The notes under the pieces are model-generated. The model searched no databases. It saw nothing but the letters and a program-made list of their open reading frames with translations, and was not told the DNA's origin. Shown piece by piece: positions 1 through 6,445 of a stretch of 6,647 nucleotides of DNA (the stretch's first letter is position 1; each line of letters begins with the position of its first letter). Source of the stretch: Candidatus Brevefilum sp. (GTDB lineage Bacteria > Chloroflexota > Anaerolineae > Anaerolineales > Anaerolineaceae); NCBI GenBank assembly GCA_007135845.1, contig SLIC01000118.1, positions 1 to 6,647 of the forward strand, in the 5' to 3' direction. A program made the translations under genes and the position numbers.

Positions 1-1146
1 CAGGTTGATCCCGTGCAGTGCGGCTTCATCCCGACTGGTGTATGTGAACCCCAGGTTTCGAACCTCAATTTTGCATGGGAGCAGGGGCGGCAGGGGCTGA
101 GGTCTGACCGGCGCTGTCACACTCGGCTGCAGGTCTAAAAATTGATACAGGTCGGTTAGGAACAGGTTATCCTCGTATAAGCCTGAGAGCCCCTGTAGGG
201 CACCCTGCAAGAAGCTGAGACCGTTTTGAAAGCCCAGATAATAAACCATCAGGTCACCCAAGGTCACCTGCCCCAGGAGCACCTGGTGGGCGATCCACGC
301 CAGCGTGCCGAATAAGGCAAGCGTGGTCAGGGCTTGGGCAAAGAATTCCGAAGCTGCCCGGACCCGGGCGATTTTTAACCGGCCTGACCTTATCTGACCG
401 CGCAGGTCTTGATAGCGGGTATTGAACAAAGAACCCAGGTTGAACAGGCGCAGCTCCTTGGCGAAGATGTTGCTCGTCATCAGCAGGTGATAATACCAGG
501 CGCGCCGTTCTTTTTCGGTTTGGGCACGGGTGAAAGCGTATAAACGCTTCGAGTTGACCAGCCGGACTACCACGCCAGGTATGGCGGCTGCGAACAGGAT
601 TACCACCAGCGCCCAATTCAGAGACAACAGCAAACCCAAAATACCCAGCAGGGAGAGTGAATTCTTGACGATATCGATTAAACCATTGACGATGCTGGTC
701 GGCCGGTAGGGTGCTTCTTGTTGTGCGCGTTGCAGTGTGTTGTAGTAATTGGGGTCTTCGTAATAAGCCAAGTCGACAGCGATCGATTGGGCATGCAAGA
801 TGCTCGCCACCTTGTCTGTTACCTGTTGGGACTGGCCCAAGGTCGTGTATTCGGTCAGCGAACGCAAGAGTGTTGTCAGCAGTGCCACTAAAGCTGCCAG
901 TGCCACCCACCATAGAACTGGCTGGAAAGCCGCTACGGGTTCAGATGCGGCCAGCCCTTCAGTGACGGTATCTAAAATGCGTTTGATGAGGTATAGTGCC
1001 GCCACCGGCAGCGCGGACTGGGCGGTGACCAAAAGCAGGTTGATCAGCGTCCATCCGGGTGCGGTGCGTCGCACAAGTCTCAGGGCGCGCCCGATCTGGA
1101 GGCTGGTCTTGATGCGGTGGCGCAGGTTGGTTCGGTCTGGGGGCAT
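1..1146 (-). CDS. ABC exporter for the lasso peptide, transmembrane half plus start of the nucleotide-binding domain (partial)
   Basis: The frame is open from an ATG at 1146 to the left edge, giving 382 residues with no stop, so the gene is cut off by the window. By hand translation, hydrophobic segments lie at about residues 30-55, 76-97, 159-192 (probably two helices), 266-290 and 295-320, as in a type IV ABC exporter membrane domain. From about residue 358 the sequence turns into the beginning of a nucleotide-binding domain, with IEVRNLGFTY containing the expected A-loop aromatic (Y369). Walker A, signature and Walker B motifs would lie outside the window. The start overlaps the cyclase stop by one base (TAATG), showing translational coupling. 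No C39 peptidase domain is present at the N-terminus, which fits a cluster where B2 removes the leader. By context it is an McjD-like exporter or immunity protein; the exact substrate is inferred. Confidence 0.9.
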   Translation of the reverse strand, partial: MPPDRTNLRHRIKTSLQIGRALRLVRRTAPGWTLINLLLVTAQSALPVAALYLIKRILDTVTEGLAASEPVAAFQPVLWWVALAALVALLTTLLRSLTEYTTLGQSQQVTDKVASILHAQSIAVDLAYYEDPNYYNTLQRAQQEAPYRPTSIVNGLIDIVKNSLSLLGILGLLLSLNWALVVILFAAAIPGVVVRLVNSKRLYAFTRAQTEKERRAWYYHLLMTSNIFAKELRLFNLGSLFNTRYQDLRGQIRSGRLKIARVRAASEFFAQALTTLALFGTLAWIAHQVLLGQVTLGDLMVYYLGFQNGLSFLQGALQGLSGLYEDNLFLTDLYQFLDLQPSVTAPVRPQPLPPLLPCKIEVRNLGFTYTSRDEAALHGINL

Positions 1147-3092
1147 TATCGTTTCCGGGTAGTGATGGTTTTCGCCAGCTCGCGCTGCTGCTGGAGCCAA
1201 ATTGCCAGGGCGGCACCATGCATTATGTGCCTTGCATCCTCATCACTGGGTGCTTGGCAGTAATTCTGGCAGATCTGCCAAAGTTTATTGTAGTTGATGT
1301 AAGTTTCTAAGGTGGACTTTTCATTTCTAATTGCATCGAGAAGATCTCCCAGCTTAACATCTAGCAGCAAGCGGTTGTAGTACCACATCAGGCTGTCCTT
1401 ATCCTTCCGCCAGATGACATCCTCCGGCAGCAGGTCCTGGCAGGCTTTACGCAGGATCATCTTGGTCCAACCGCGGTGAGATTTGAGATACCAGGGAAGG
1501 CTGACGCAGAACTCGACCAGACGCACATCAAAAAAGGGGTGGGCGGCTTCAACCCCAAAGGCAGCCGCCACCCGCTCATACCTTTCCAGGGCAACCGGGT
1601 ACATGGGGTGGTTGAGTATGTGTTGATGCGCCTGTGTGGGAGTGAGCTTGTTTGATCTATTGCGATGCGCTTGGACCTGTGCCCTGCGTTCGCTTAGGTG
1701 CACCTGCTGGGCAAATTCATGGTTGATCAAACTGCTTTTAATTGCGGCTTTGATAACTTCTGCTTCAGATCCCTTCTTGAAAATATGTCTGTCTACCCAT
1801 CGGCGGGCTGAACGCAGCATTTCTGGCATGAAGGCTGACCGCAAACTGCCTATTACACTTTTCAATTTGGGATATTGATAATATCCGCCAATCAAACCAC
1901 CCACACCTAATGTTTCACCCAGGGCGGTTTTGAACTTGCCGCGCCGCCATAAGTTAGGTATAGATCCTGTTGCTGAAAGGGTCGCATCCCCATCAATCCC
2001 ATCCAAGACACAGGATACCCCATTAGAATGAGCCACTAGGTAAACCGCGCGGTTTAAAGTCATCCAGTAATCAAAGGGCTCGTTTTCTTTTTCAAATTGA
2101 ACAAATAAACTATCAATGTGCTTGATAAACTCGCTTTCCGCCACAACAACTGATTTAAACCCATTCCCACTCAACATTGACTGTATATAAGCCGTCTCTC
2201 GATTGGTCCCCGGTTTTTCTGAAACCACGGCGATGGTGCGCAAGGGTTGGTTCATCGCGTGTTTTAACAAATGCGTTCCTACGGCGGCGATGGAGGAGGA
2301 ATCCAGCCCACCGCTCAGCATCGCAGCGGCAGTCAGGCCGTTGTTCAACCGGCAGTGCACTGCCTTACTGAACAGCTCGTTGAACTTATCGATATAAGAT
2401 TGGTCGTTCAAGCTATCATGTTGGTCTTTGGGGGTCAATTCCCAGTAAGGCAGCACCTTGATGCCTTCGGGGATTACGAGTAGCACATGAGCAGGCTCCA
2501 GCCGCTGGATGCTCTCAAAAAAGGTGCTGGTTTTGTCATAATCTTCATAGGAATCAACTACAAAATCCGCCACCCGCCCGGGGTTGATCACCATTGGGAT
2601 CAGGCCAGAAGCCAGGATGGCCTGTGGCGTAGAGGCAAACACAAAAACCTGGTCATTAACTGCGTAATAAAAAGGTTTGACTCCGAAATGGTCGCGAGCG
2701 CACAGCAGTCTTTGTGAATGAGTATCCCACAGCGCCAGGGAAAAATCGCCCAGCAAGTGCTGGGGGGTTTCAGAACCCCATTTTCGATAAGCGGCTCTAA
2801 CTAGGTCGGCATCCGTTTTTGGTTTGGGGTCGGGTTTCAATGTAGCCAGCAGTTCATCCCGGTTGTCGATGCGGCCGTCAAAGGCGATTGGAAGTCGCCC
2901 ATTTAAGGCTTCTCGGTTAGAAAAATTTTCTGATACGCCCCCCATCTGCACACAGGTCATGCTGATTGGGCCTTCGATCCAGGTCTGGCACTGGCTTTCG
3001 CTCTGTGCCCCAAGCTGAACCGCCATGGGACGGAGGGCGGCGCCATCCACCGGCGCACCGTCTAAATTAAAAATGCCCGCGATACGATTCAA
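1146..3092 (-). CDS. Lasso peptide cyclase (asparagine synthetase B-like, macrolactam synthetase)
   Basis: This 648-residue protein has the two-domain architecture of glutamine-dependent asparagine synthetases. Residues 1 to about 200 form a class II glutaminase fold (FDGRIDNRDEL near 71-81, CARDHFGVKPFYY at 131-143). The C-terminal synthetase domain has the ATP-pyrophosphatase loop SGGLDSS at 260-266, DGIDGD at 364-369, and a late HPFFDVRLVEF block. The N-terminus reads MNRIAGIF: the catalytic Cys that follows Met in true asparagine synthetases is absent, so glutamine hydrolysis is not expected. That is the usual state of lasso cyclases, which adenylate an Asp/Glu side chain of the core and let the Gly1 amine attack it. 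The start is TTG, inside a TTGA overlap with the B2 stop, with AGGGA seven bases upstream. Length is normal for the family. The adjacent B1, B2 and precursor genes make the lasso assignment far more likely than primary asparagine synthesis. Confidence 0.95.
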   Translation of the reverse strand: MNRIAGIFNLDGAPVDGAALRPMAVQLGAQSESQCQTWIEGPISMTCVQMGGVSENFSNREALNGRLPIAFDGRIDNRDELLATLKPDPKPKTDADLVRAAYRKWGSETPQHLLGDFSLALWDTHSQRLLCARDHFGVKPFYYAVNDQVFVFASTPQAILASGLIPMVINPGRVADFVVDSYEDYDKTSTFFESIQRLEPAHVLLVIPEGIKVLPYWELTPKDQHDSLNDQSYIDKFNELFSKAVHCRLNNGLTAAAMLSGGLDSSSIAAVGTHLLKHAMNQPLRTIAVVSEKPGTNRETAYIQSMLSGNGFKSVVVAESEFIKHIDSLFVQFEKENEPFDYWMTLNRAVYLVAHSNGVSCVLDGIDGDATLSATGSIPNLWRRGKFKTALGETLGVGGLIGGYYQYPKLKSVIGSLRSAFMPEMLRSARRWVDRHIFKKGSEAEVIKAAIKSSLINHEFAQQVHLSERRAQVQAHRNRSNKLTPTQAHQHILNHPMYPVALERYERVAAAFGVEAAHPFFDVRLVEFCVSLPWYLKSHRGWTKMILRKACQDLLPEDVIWRKDKDSLMWYYNRLLLDVKLGDLLDAIRNEKSTLETYINYNKLWQICQNYCQAPSDEDARHIMHGAALAIWLQQQRELAKTITTRKR

Positions 3093-3568
3093 ACCTGTTT
3101 CCCTGGATTGATTATTGACGACTCTAAAGGCTGGTAAGTTTCCAGATTCTCACTGCTCTCTCCCAGCGGCTCGCCGGCCAATTCTACCCAGGCGTGAGCC
3201 GCCAGCCCCTCACCTTCTTTTTTAGCTCCAAAGCAGATCGTCGGGTTCAACCCCTTTTTACGCAGCAGCCACCAGGTCGTGATCGCTTTACGCAGGCAGT
3301 TAGCGCGGTAAAACCCGTGGTTGGCCGCCGTGCCCACCAGCGCCTGGGCACGACAGGCATTTTCGATGAATGCCGCTTCATCCTTTCCATCGGTTGAACC
3401 TTTACCAACTTCAGAGATCGGGGTGCGTTTTGTGATCCAATCCACCAGGCGTTGGTAACCGGTCAGGTGCAACCCGACCTGCACTAGCAACAGCATGATC
3501 GCCACTTTGATCAAAAACCACCGCTCCGGCCAGGTTAATTGGGCGAATTTCTGCCAGCGGGAGGTCAA
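3089..3568 (-). CDS. Lasso peptide leader peptidase B2 (transglutaminase-like cysteine protease)
   Basis: This 159-residue protein matches the stand-alone B2 family, which cuts the leader from the precursor after the B1 protein delivers it. A hydrophobic stretch at about residues 17-35 may be membrane-associated. The catalytic Cys is C91 in YRANCLRKA, and the His is H125 in AAHAWVEL. In the fused McjB protein the triad is Cys-His-Asp, with the Asp 12 residues after the His as I recall it. Here the residue 12 after H125 is E137, so a Glu may take the Asp role, or another acid may serve. The start is TTG, overlapping the B1 stop as TTGA, with a purine-rich GGTGG about seven bases upstream. The first in-frame Met (M25) lies inside the hydrophobic segment, so an ATG start there is unlikely. 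The 3' end overlaps the cyclase by four bases. Confidence 0.93.
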   Translation of the reverse strand: MTSRWQKFAQLTWPERWFLIKVAIMLLLVQVGLHLTGYQRLVDWITKRTPISEVGKGSTDGKDEAAFIENACRAQALVGTAANHGFYRANCLRKAITTWWLLRKKGLNPTICFGAKKEGEGLAAHAWVELAGEPLGESSENLETYQPLESSIINPGKQV

Positions 3569-3843
3569 ACCCTGGCCACCAGGCCGTTTTCCAGCAGGTG
3601 GTCTAAAAACGCCGCCAGGTCCGTTTTTAATTGATCAGGCTCGATCTTGTATTCCTGCAATAAGGTTTGGTAGACGGCTGCCAGGCAGTTTGCGCTGGTG
3701 ATCAACTGGAACATGCGATTCCCAACCTCATCCAGCCCGTAATACTGCCCGTTATTTAGGTTGAGCAGCACCGCCTCCCCTTCCAGATCCTGAAGTAGGA
3801 CGTGAGCGGGTTTTATATACTCTCCCTCAGAAGAAAAATCCAT
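3565..3843 (-). CDS. Lasso peptide B1 protein, PqqD-like RiPP recognition element
   Basis: This 92-residue protein has the small winged-helix PqqD pattern: a beta-rich N-terminal half with VLLNLNNGQYYGLDEVG at 25-41, then a helical half ending in FLDHLLENGLVARV. The first part is a hallmark of lasso B1 proteins. The family binds the leader of the precursor, recognising its Tyr-Pro-Leu-Gly pattern, and presents it to B2 and the cyclase. The start is ATG with a strong ribosome binding site (AAGGAG, five-base spacing), the best in the window. This fits its place as the first gene behind its own promoter. The stop overlaps the B2 start by four bases. The split B1/B2 arrangement is common outside proteobacteria. 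Confidence 0.94.
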   Translation of the reverse strand: MDFSSEGEYIKPAHVLLQDLEGEAVLLNLNNGQYYGLDEVGNRMFQLITSANCLAAVYQTLLQEYKIEPDQLKTDLAAFLDHLLENGLVARV

Positions 3844-3848
3844 TAGAT

Positions 3849-3854
3849 CTCCTT
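3849..3854 (-). promoter_or_regulatory. Ribosome binding site of the B1 gene
   Basis: On the minus strand AAGGAG sits five bases before the ATG at 3843. It is the only near-consensus Shine-Dalgarno sequence in the cluster. It fixes the B1 start and marks B1 as an independently initiated cistron, in contrast to the coupled starts that follow. Confidence 0.75.
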
Positions 3855-3913
3855 TTTTGGTCTAAACAGCACATCTTTCGCGAATTAAAAGCTATAACAA
3901 AATTTACAAGACT

Positions 3914-3942
3914 ATTATACTCATGGTTGAGATGAAAAACAA
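3914..3942 (-). promoter_or_regulatory. Predicted sigma70-type promoter for the B1-B2-cyclase-exporter operon
   Basis: On the minus strand a perfect -10 box TATAAT (3914-3919) lies 17 bases downstream of TTGTTT (3937-3942), which keeps the TTG of the -35 consensus. Transcription would start near 3907 and leave an untranslated leader of about 65 bases before the B1 ATG. The position, in the only large gap between cluster genes, suggests the maturation and export genes can be expressed separately from the precursor. The -35 box is weak, so an activator or incidental AT-richness remains possible. Confidence 0.6.
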
Positions 3943-4049
3943 AAATCAGCTGCTTTATTTTTCATATCGAAAACCAGATTGATTAACTGCAAAAAGACAT
4001 TTTCAAAATATCCCTACATGTTAAGCAGTCCATCATGTTAACCTTGTAT

Positions 4050-4079
4050 ATTACTTTTTTACATGCAATTACTTTTTTA
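4050..4079. repeat. Tandem 12-base direct repeat in the AT-rich gap
   Basis: ATTACTTTTTTA occurs at 4050-4061 and again at 4068-4079, 18 bases apart start to start. Just to the left, CATGTTAA occurs twice (4017-4024 and 4034-4041), 17 bases apart. The gap 3844-4117 otherwise holds only the predicted promoter and the B1 ribosome binding site. I see no gene in it: the longest ATG-started frame I found is 14 codons. Repeats of this size with a helical-turn-like spacing could bind a regulator, but AT-rich chance repetition is equally possible. Confidence 0.35.
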
Positions 4080-4117
4080 GAGGACTTAGATAGGTGTAAA
4101 CTTTCAATAATTACCCA

Positions 4118-4672
4118 TTAGGAGGACTCATCTCCAGGCTTCATTATGCCAGGCCCATCAAATAAGCGCTTAATGCCAAAATGCTTGGCAAAAAAGATCA
4201 TCAGCACGCCCGCCTTCAAACGCAGGATGGTATCCTGTGTTGAATTCTCTACCTTGTCTTCAAGCGCTTTGACATAACCCACCAGCTGTTGGCGGAAGCC
4301 GGTATCTGGCAAAGCTGGCAGGAGTGAGTCAATTTCCGCAATCATTGCTTTGGCCTGTTCAATCACAGTCAGTGCATTTTTGAGACTGAACGATTCAGCT
4401 TCAACTGCTTTTAACAGCTTGCAATGATATTTACTACAAATTACTGGTCTATGATCATAGATGGTACACTGATTAATCCAAAATTGGCAGGGAAGTCGAA
4501 GAATCTGGTTATCTTTGCCAGATATTAATACACGCTTAACAACAGTCTGAATGTTTTCAACATCTTTTGTTTCAAGATTGACATATGTATAAAAATACCC
4601 GGTACAGCATAGGCCGCAGGTTGTGCAGAGCACAGCAGCATCCGGGGATTGGCTTTGAGCAGGATCCGACAT
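4118..4672 (-). CDS. YkgJ/CxxCxxCC-type cysteine-cluster protein (putative Zn- or Fe-binding)
   Basis: This 184-residue protein has the family's eight cysteines: C16, C19, C22 and C23 in CTTCGLCC (C-x2-C-x2-CC), C62 in LPCQFW, C69 in CTIYDHRP, then C79 and C84 in CSKYHC. The family is thought to chelate zinc or an iron centre. Its biochemistry is poorly known, although flagellin lysine N-methylase FliB has been grouped with this cysteine pattern. The C-terminal half is helical with no further motif I recognise. There is no signal peptide, so it is likely cytoplasmic. It starts eight bases after the kinase stop, with no clear ribosome binding site, so it is probably translated by coupling from the kinase. 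It is therefore likely part of the precursor transcript. It is not a standard lasso gene: a role in core modification, redox or metal supply, or regulation would be inference. The family call is firm, the function open. Confidence 0.88.
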   Translation of the reverse strand: MSDPAQSQSPDAAVLCTTCGLCCTGYFYTYVNLETKDVENIQTVVKRVLISGKDNQILRLPCQFWINQCTIYDHRPVICSKYHCKLLKAVEAESFSLKNALTVIEQAKAMIAEIDSLLPALPDTGFRQQLVGYVKALEDKVENSTQDTILRLKAGVLMIFFAKHFGIKRLFDGPGIMKPGDESS

Positions 4673-4680
4673 GGCGAAAA

Positions 4681-5625
4681 TTATCGTACCGTTTTCAGGA
4701 TCAAATCCTGGATAATTGGCAGCTGATCATAGTCGCGGGGATAGTTCAGCCGCCAAATATTGATTTTGGGAGTAATCTCAGCCAGCTTTTGCATCTTAGC
4801 CTGGAGTTGGGCAATATCACCTTGATCAAGAAAAAATGATTGTTTGATGATTGATAAATACCCTTCACGCAATCCTTGCAGCTGTAAATCAAGCGGTGTG
4901 CCTGGGTCGTTGCTTGGTTGTAAAAGGATCACGCCTAATAAAGGTGCGCCAGATTGGTAAATCACTGAATCGAGCCCCAATAAATTAATGCGTTGTTTGG
5001 TTGAATAATGCGCCATTCTTTGTGTGGTTTGTTTCGACCCAAATAAGACATCCACAGAGTCCCCCCACAAGCGCAAGCCAGGATAACTTGGCATTGCAAT
5101 AACCTGCCCATCCTGTTCTTTAATCCACACACAATCGTCACATAATGCCGAGTACCCCGCCCGGTGTAACGCCCCCGCCAGCGTCGATTTACCAGCCCTC
5201 GAATCCCCCATAAAAAGCAGCACACCCTCACCAAATTTCACCGCACTGGCGTGAAACATGAGCTTACCATGAAACGCCAGAACTCTTGGCAGGACTTGAT
5301 CCAAGAGTAGATGGCGTATGGTTTCATCAGGCACAGCTTTTGCTGGGAAACAGGTCACTTGATAACCATCAAGCGAAATCTTGAAATCAGCCAGGTTTAA
5401 AAACCTTAGCCAGTGCCCAGTGAAGTCTTTACGATGAGACAGGACAATATCACCATCCGGCGTCTTCCAATGATTTGGCCATTGTTTATTTCTAAGCTGT
5501 ATGGATGGCTCCTTTTTAACAAATTTTATTGTTGATAAATTCTCACGCTCAACAGAAAAAACAAGTTCTGGAATCAGATAGGAGCTTAATATTTTACTTG
5601 CACAAAATAAATAAAATGATATCAT
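4681..5625 (-). CDS. HPr kinase-like protein, putative lasso peptide kinase
   Basis: This 314-residue protein has a divergent N-terminal part followed by the HPr-kinase-type P-loop domain. LMFHASAV (122-129) leads into the Walker A loop GDSRAGKST (140-148), then RAGYSALCDD with the paired acids D163-D164. This is the layout of the kinases found in lasso clusters, where a homologue phosphorylates the C-terminal Ser of the paeninodin precursor. True HprK has a different N-terminal domain and acts on the sugar-transport protein HPr; no HPr gene is nearby. The start is ATG with only a weak upstream AGGCG, and no other in-frame Met occurs before M123. It lies between the precursor hairpin and the YkgJ gene. 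The likely substrate is the precursor or peptide, but the encoded core ends in Pro rather than Ser, so the target residue is uncertain. Confidence 0.87.
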   Translation of the reverse strand: MISFYLFCASKILSSYLIPELVFSVERENLSTIKFVKKEPSIQLRNKQWPNHWKTPDGDIVLSHRKDFTGHWLRFLNLADFKISLDGYQVTCFPAKAVPDETIRHLLLDQVLPRVLAFHGKLMFHASAVKFGEGVLLFMGDSRAGKSTLAGALHRAGYSALCDDCVWIKEQDGQVIAMPSYPGLRLWGDSVDVLFGSKQTTQRMAHYSTKQRINLLGLDSVIYQSGAPLLGVILLQPSNDPGTPLDLQLQGLREGYLSIIKQSFFLDQGDIAQLQAKMQKLAEITPKINIWRLNYPRDYDQLPIIQDLILKTVR

Positions 5626-5642
5626 TCGCCTAAAATAAAAGG

Positions 5643-5689
5643 AGACTCAACACTAGCAAGCTGTTCATATACTTGCTTAGGTTGAGTCT
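5643..5689 (-). terminator. Hairpin after the precursor gene, probable attenuator or partial terminator
   Basis: A 9-bp outer stem (5643-5651 with 5681-5689, AGACTCAAC/GTTGAGTCT) is followed by a four-base internal mismatch, a 5-bp inner stem (GCAAG/CTTGC) and an 11-base loop. On the minus strand the stem begins 25 bases after the precursor stop and is followed by the T-rich run TCCTTTTATTTT. Its place between precursor and processing genes suits partial termination or protection of the 3' end of the precursor mRNA, so the substrate is made in excess over the kinase. The tract is not a pure U-run, so read-through is expected. Confidence 0.65.
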
Positions 5690-5714
5690 TTTATATTATC
5701 TAAAGACTTATTTA

Positions 5715-5861
5715 TTATGGCTTGGGTATATCTAGTGCTTTTCCACCAGACCCTGATCCTGGTTCACCTTCATTGAGAGTCCCAGTACCCCCAGCCGTCA
5801 AATCCTTGAGTTTACCGTACACTACCAGTGTTGGTGTCTTGTATTGCTTTTTGTCCTCCAC
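5715..5861 (-). CDS. Lasso peptide precursor (48 residues: 23-residue leader, 25-residue core)
   Basis: The frame starts at GTG (5861) and ends with a double stop TAATAA. No ATG occurs in frame back to the upstream stop. The leader holds the full lasso recognition pattern Y-x2-P-x-L-x3-G-x4-LT: Y7, P10, L12, G16, L21, T22. Cleavage after LTA would put Thr at the conserved -2 position and give a core starting GGTGTLNE, with Gly1 and Glu8 for an 8-residue macrolactam ring. The 17-residue tail is Gly/Ser-rich, holds two Lys (core positions 18 and 24), no aromatic residue and no Cys, and ends IPKP. If cleavage were one residue later, Glu7 or Glu9 would be the acceptor. The B1 protein would bind the leader, B2 cleave it and the cyclase close the ring. 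It is the first gene behind the best promoter in the window. Confidence 0.92.
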   Translation of the reverse strand: MEDKKQYKTPTLVVYGKLKDLTAGGTGTLNEGEPGSGSGGKALDIPKP

Positions 5862-5865
5862 AATG

Positions 5866-5872
5866 CCCTCTC
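5866..5872 (-). promoter_or_regulatory. Ribosome binding site of the precursor gene
   Basis: GAGAGGG on the minus strand lies four bases before the GTG at 5861. It supports the GTG as the start. A second GGAGG falls just inside the reading frame, but no start codon follows it that would keep the leader motif intact. Confidence 0.55.
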
Positions 5873-5932
5873 TTTTATTTTTGCTACAAAGTGTATTGAT
5901 GCTCTACGTTGATTACTTAATTTACTATTAGA

Positions 5933-5961
5933 ATAATAGCACACGATTGTATTGTTGTCAA
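5933..5961 (-). promoter_or_regulatory. Strong predicted sigma70-type promoter for the precursor operon
   Basis: On the minus strand a perfect -35 box TTGACA (5956-5961) is separated by exactly 17 bases from TATTAT (5933-5938, five of six consensus). The bases just before the -10 read TGC, an extended -10 element. Transcription would begin near 5926, giving an untranslated leader of about 65 bases before the GTG. This is the best promoter match in the window and sits directly ahead of the precursor. Confidence 0.8.
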
Positions 5962-6445
5962 GTGGATTTTGGGGATGGGCTGGAGATCAAGCCGAATATA
6001 GTGAATGAATATCGCGTAGCTCAATGTTTGAGATGTGGCCCTGCTAGATAAGAGTGATGAGAATTCTTTTATTCATAAAAAATCATCTGATTATTTGCGG
6101 TGTTCAAACAATTGATCGATTACTCAACTTATCTTTTGACGAGATCGATGATAAATACTGAGATTTTGCAGGTATAGATGAAGACCGAAGGCAGGCATCA
6201 TTCCATTGAATTGAATGTCCAACTCGAAAGATAAGCTCGCCATACTATTTTGGGTTACCTGAGTAGCCCATTGTCACTTCACACAGTACACTTCATGCAG
6301 CATAGCTTCGATCCCTTAGGCGACGTTTCACTTTGAACAGGGTATTACAATGCTACTTTAGCTTATGGTCTTTCATGGTCACTTAAGCACGAAAGCCGAG
6401 AACAAATCCCCTGTCATCCGTTTCTTGGTCCCGGTCTTTTTTACT
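5962..6445. other. Flanking region without a recognisable gene
   Basis: No frame on either strand is long or familiar. The longest I translated are a 34-codon plus-strand ATG frame from 6057, which has a TGA and then stays open for 15 more codons, and a minus-strand open stretch of about 49 codons around 6120-6270. Neither contains a motif I recognise. No tRNA, rRNA, CRISPR or terminal inverted repeat was seen. The region may be decayed coding sequence or plain intergenic DNA upstream of the lasso promoter. Confidence 0.6.

Noticed and set aside
254..1219. Several minus- and plus-strand ORFs of 84-219 codons over the exporter
   Set aside because: They are out of frame with, or antisense to, the exporter frame. 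That frame is open from 1146 to base 1 and encodes clear membrane helices and the start of an ATPase domain; the others are Arg/Pro-rich shadows.
1146..3092. Housekeeping asparagine synthetase B as the identity of the cyclase gene
   Set aside because: The Cys expected after the initiator Met is missing, and the gene sits in a coupled operon with B1, B2, an exporter and a precursor.
4585..4839. An 84-codon plus-strand ORF across the kinase/YkgJ junction
   Set aside because: It is antisense to two well-supported genes and has no motif.
5630..5668. A 12-codon hydrophobic mini-frame (MNSLLVLSLLLF) within the hairpin, ending four bases before the kinase ATG
   Set aside because: There is no ribosome binding site and it overlaps the stem. 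The position could allow coupling to the kinase, but nothing else supports translation.
5722..5931. A 69-codon plus-strand ORF across the precursor region
   Set aside because: It lies antisense to the precursor gene, shows no known motif, and its Pro/Ser-rich composition follows from the Gly-rich complementary strand.
6057..6161. A 34-codon plus-strand frame with a tail continuing past its stop
   Set aside because: No clear ribosome binding site and no recognisable domain. Open length is near chance in this AT-rich stretch.
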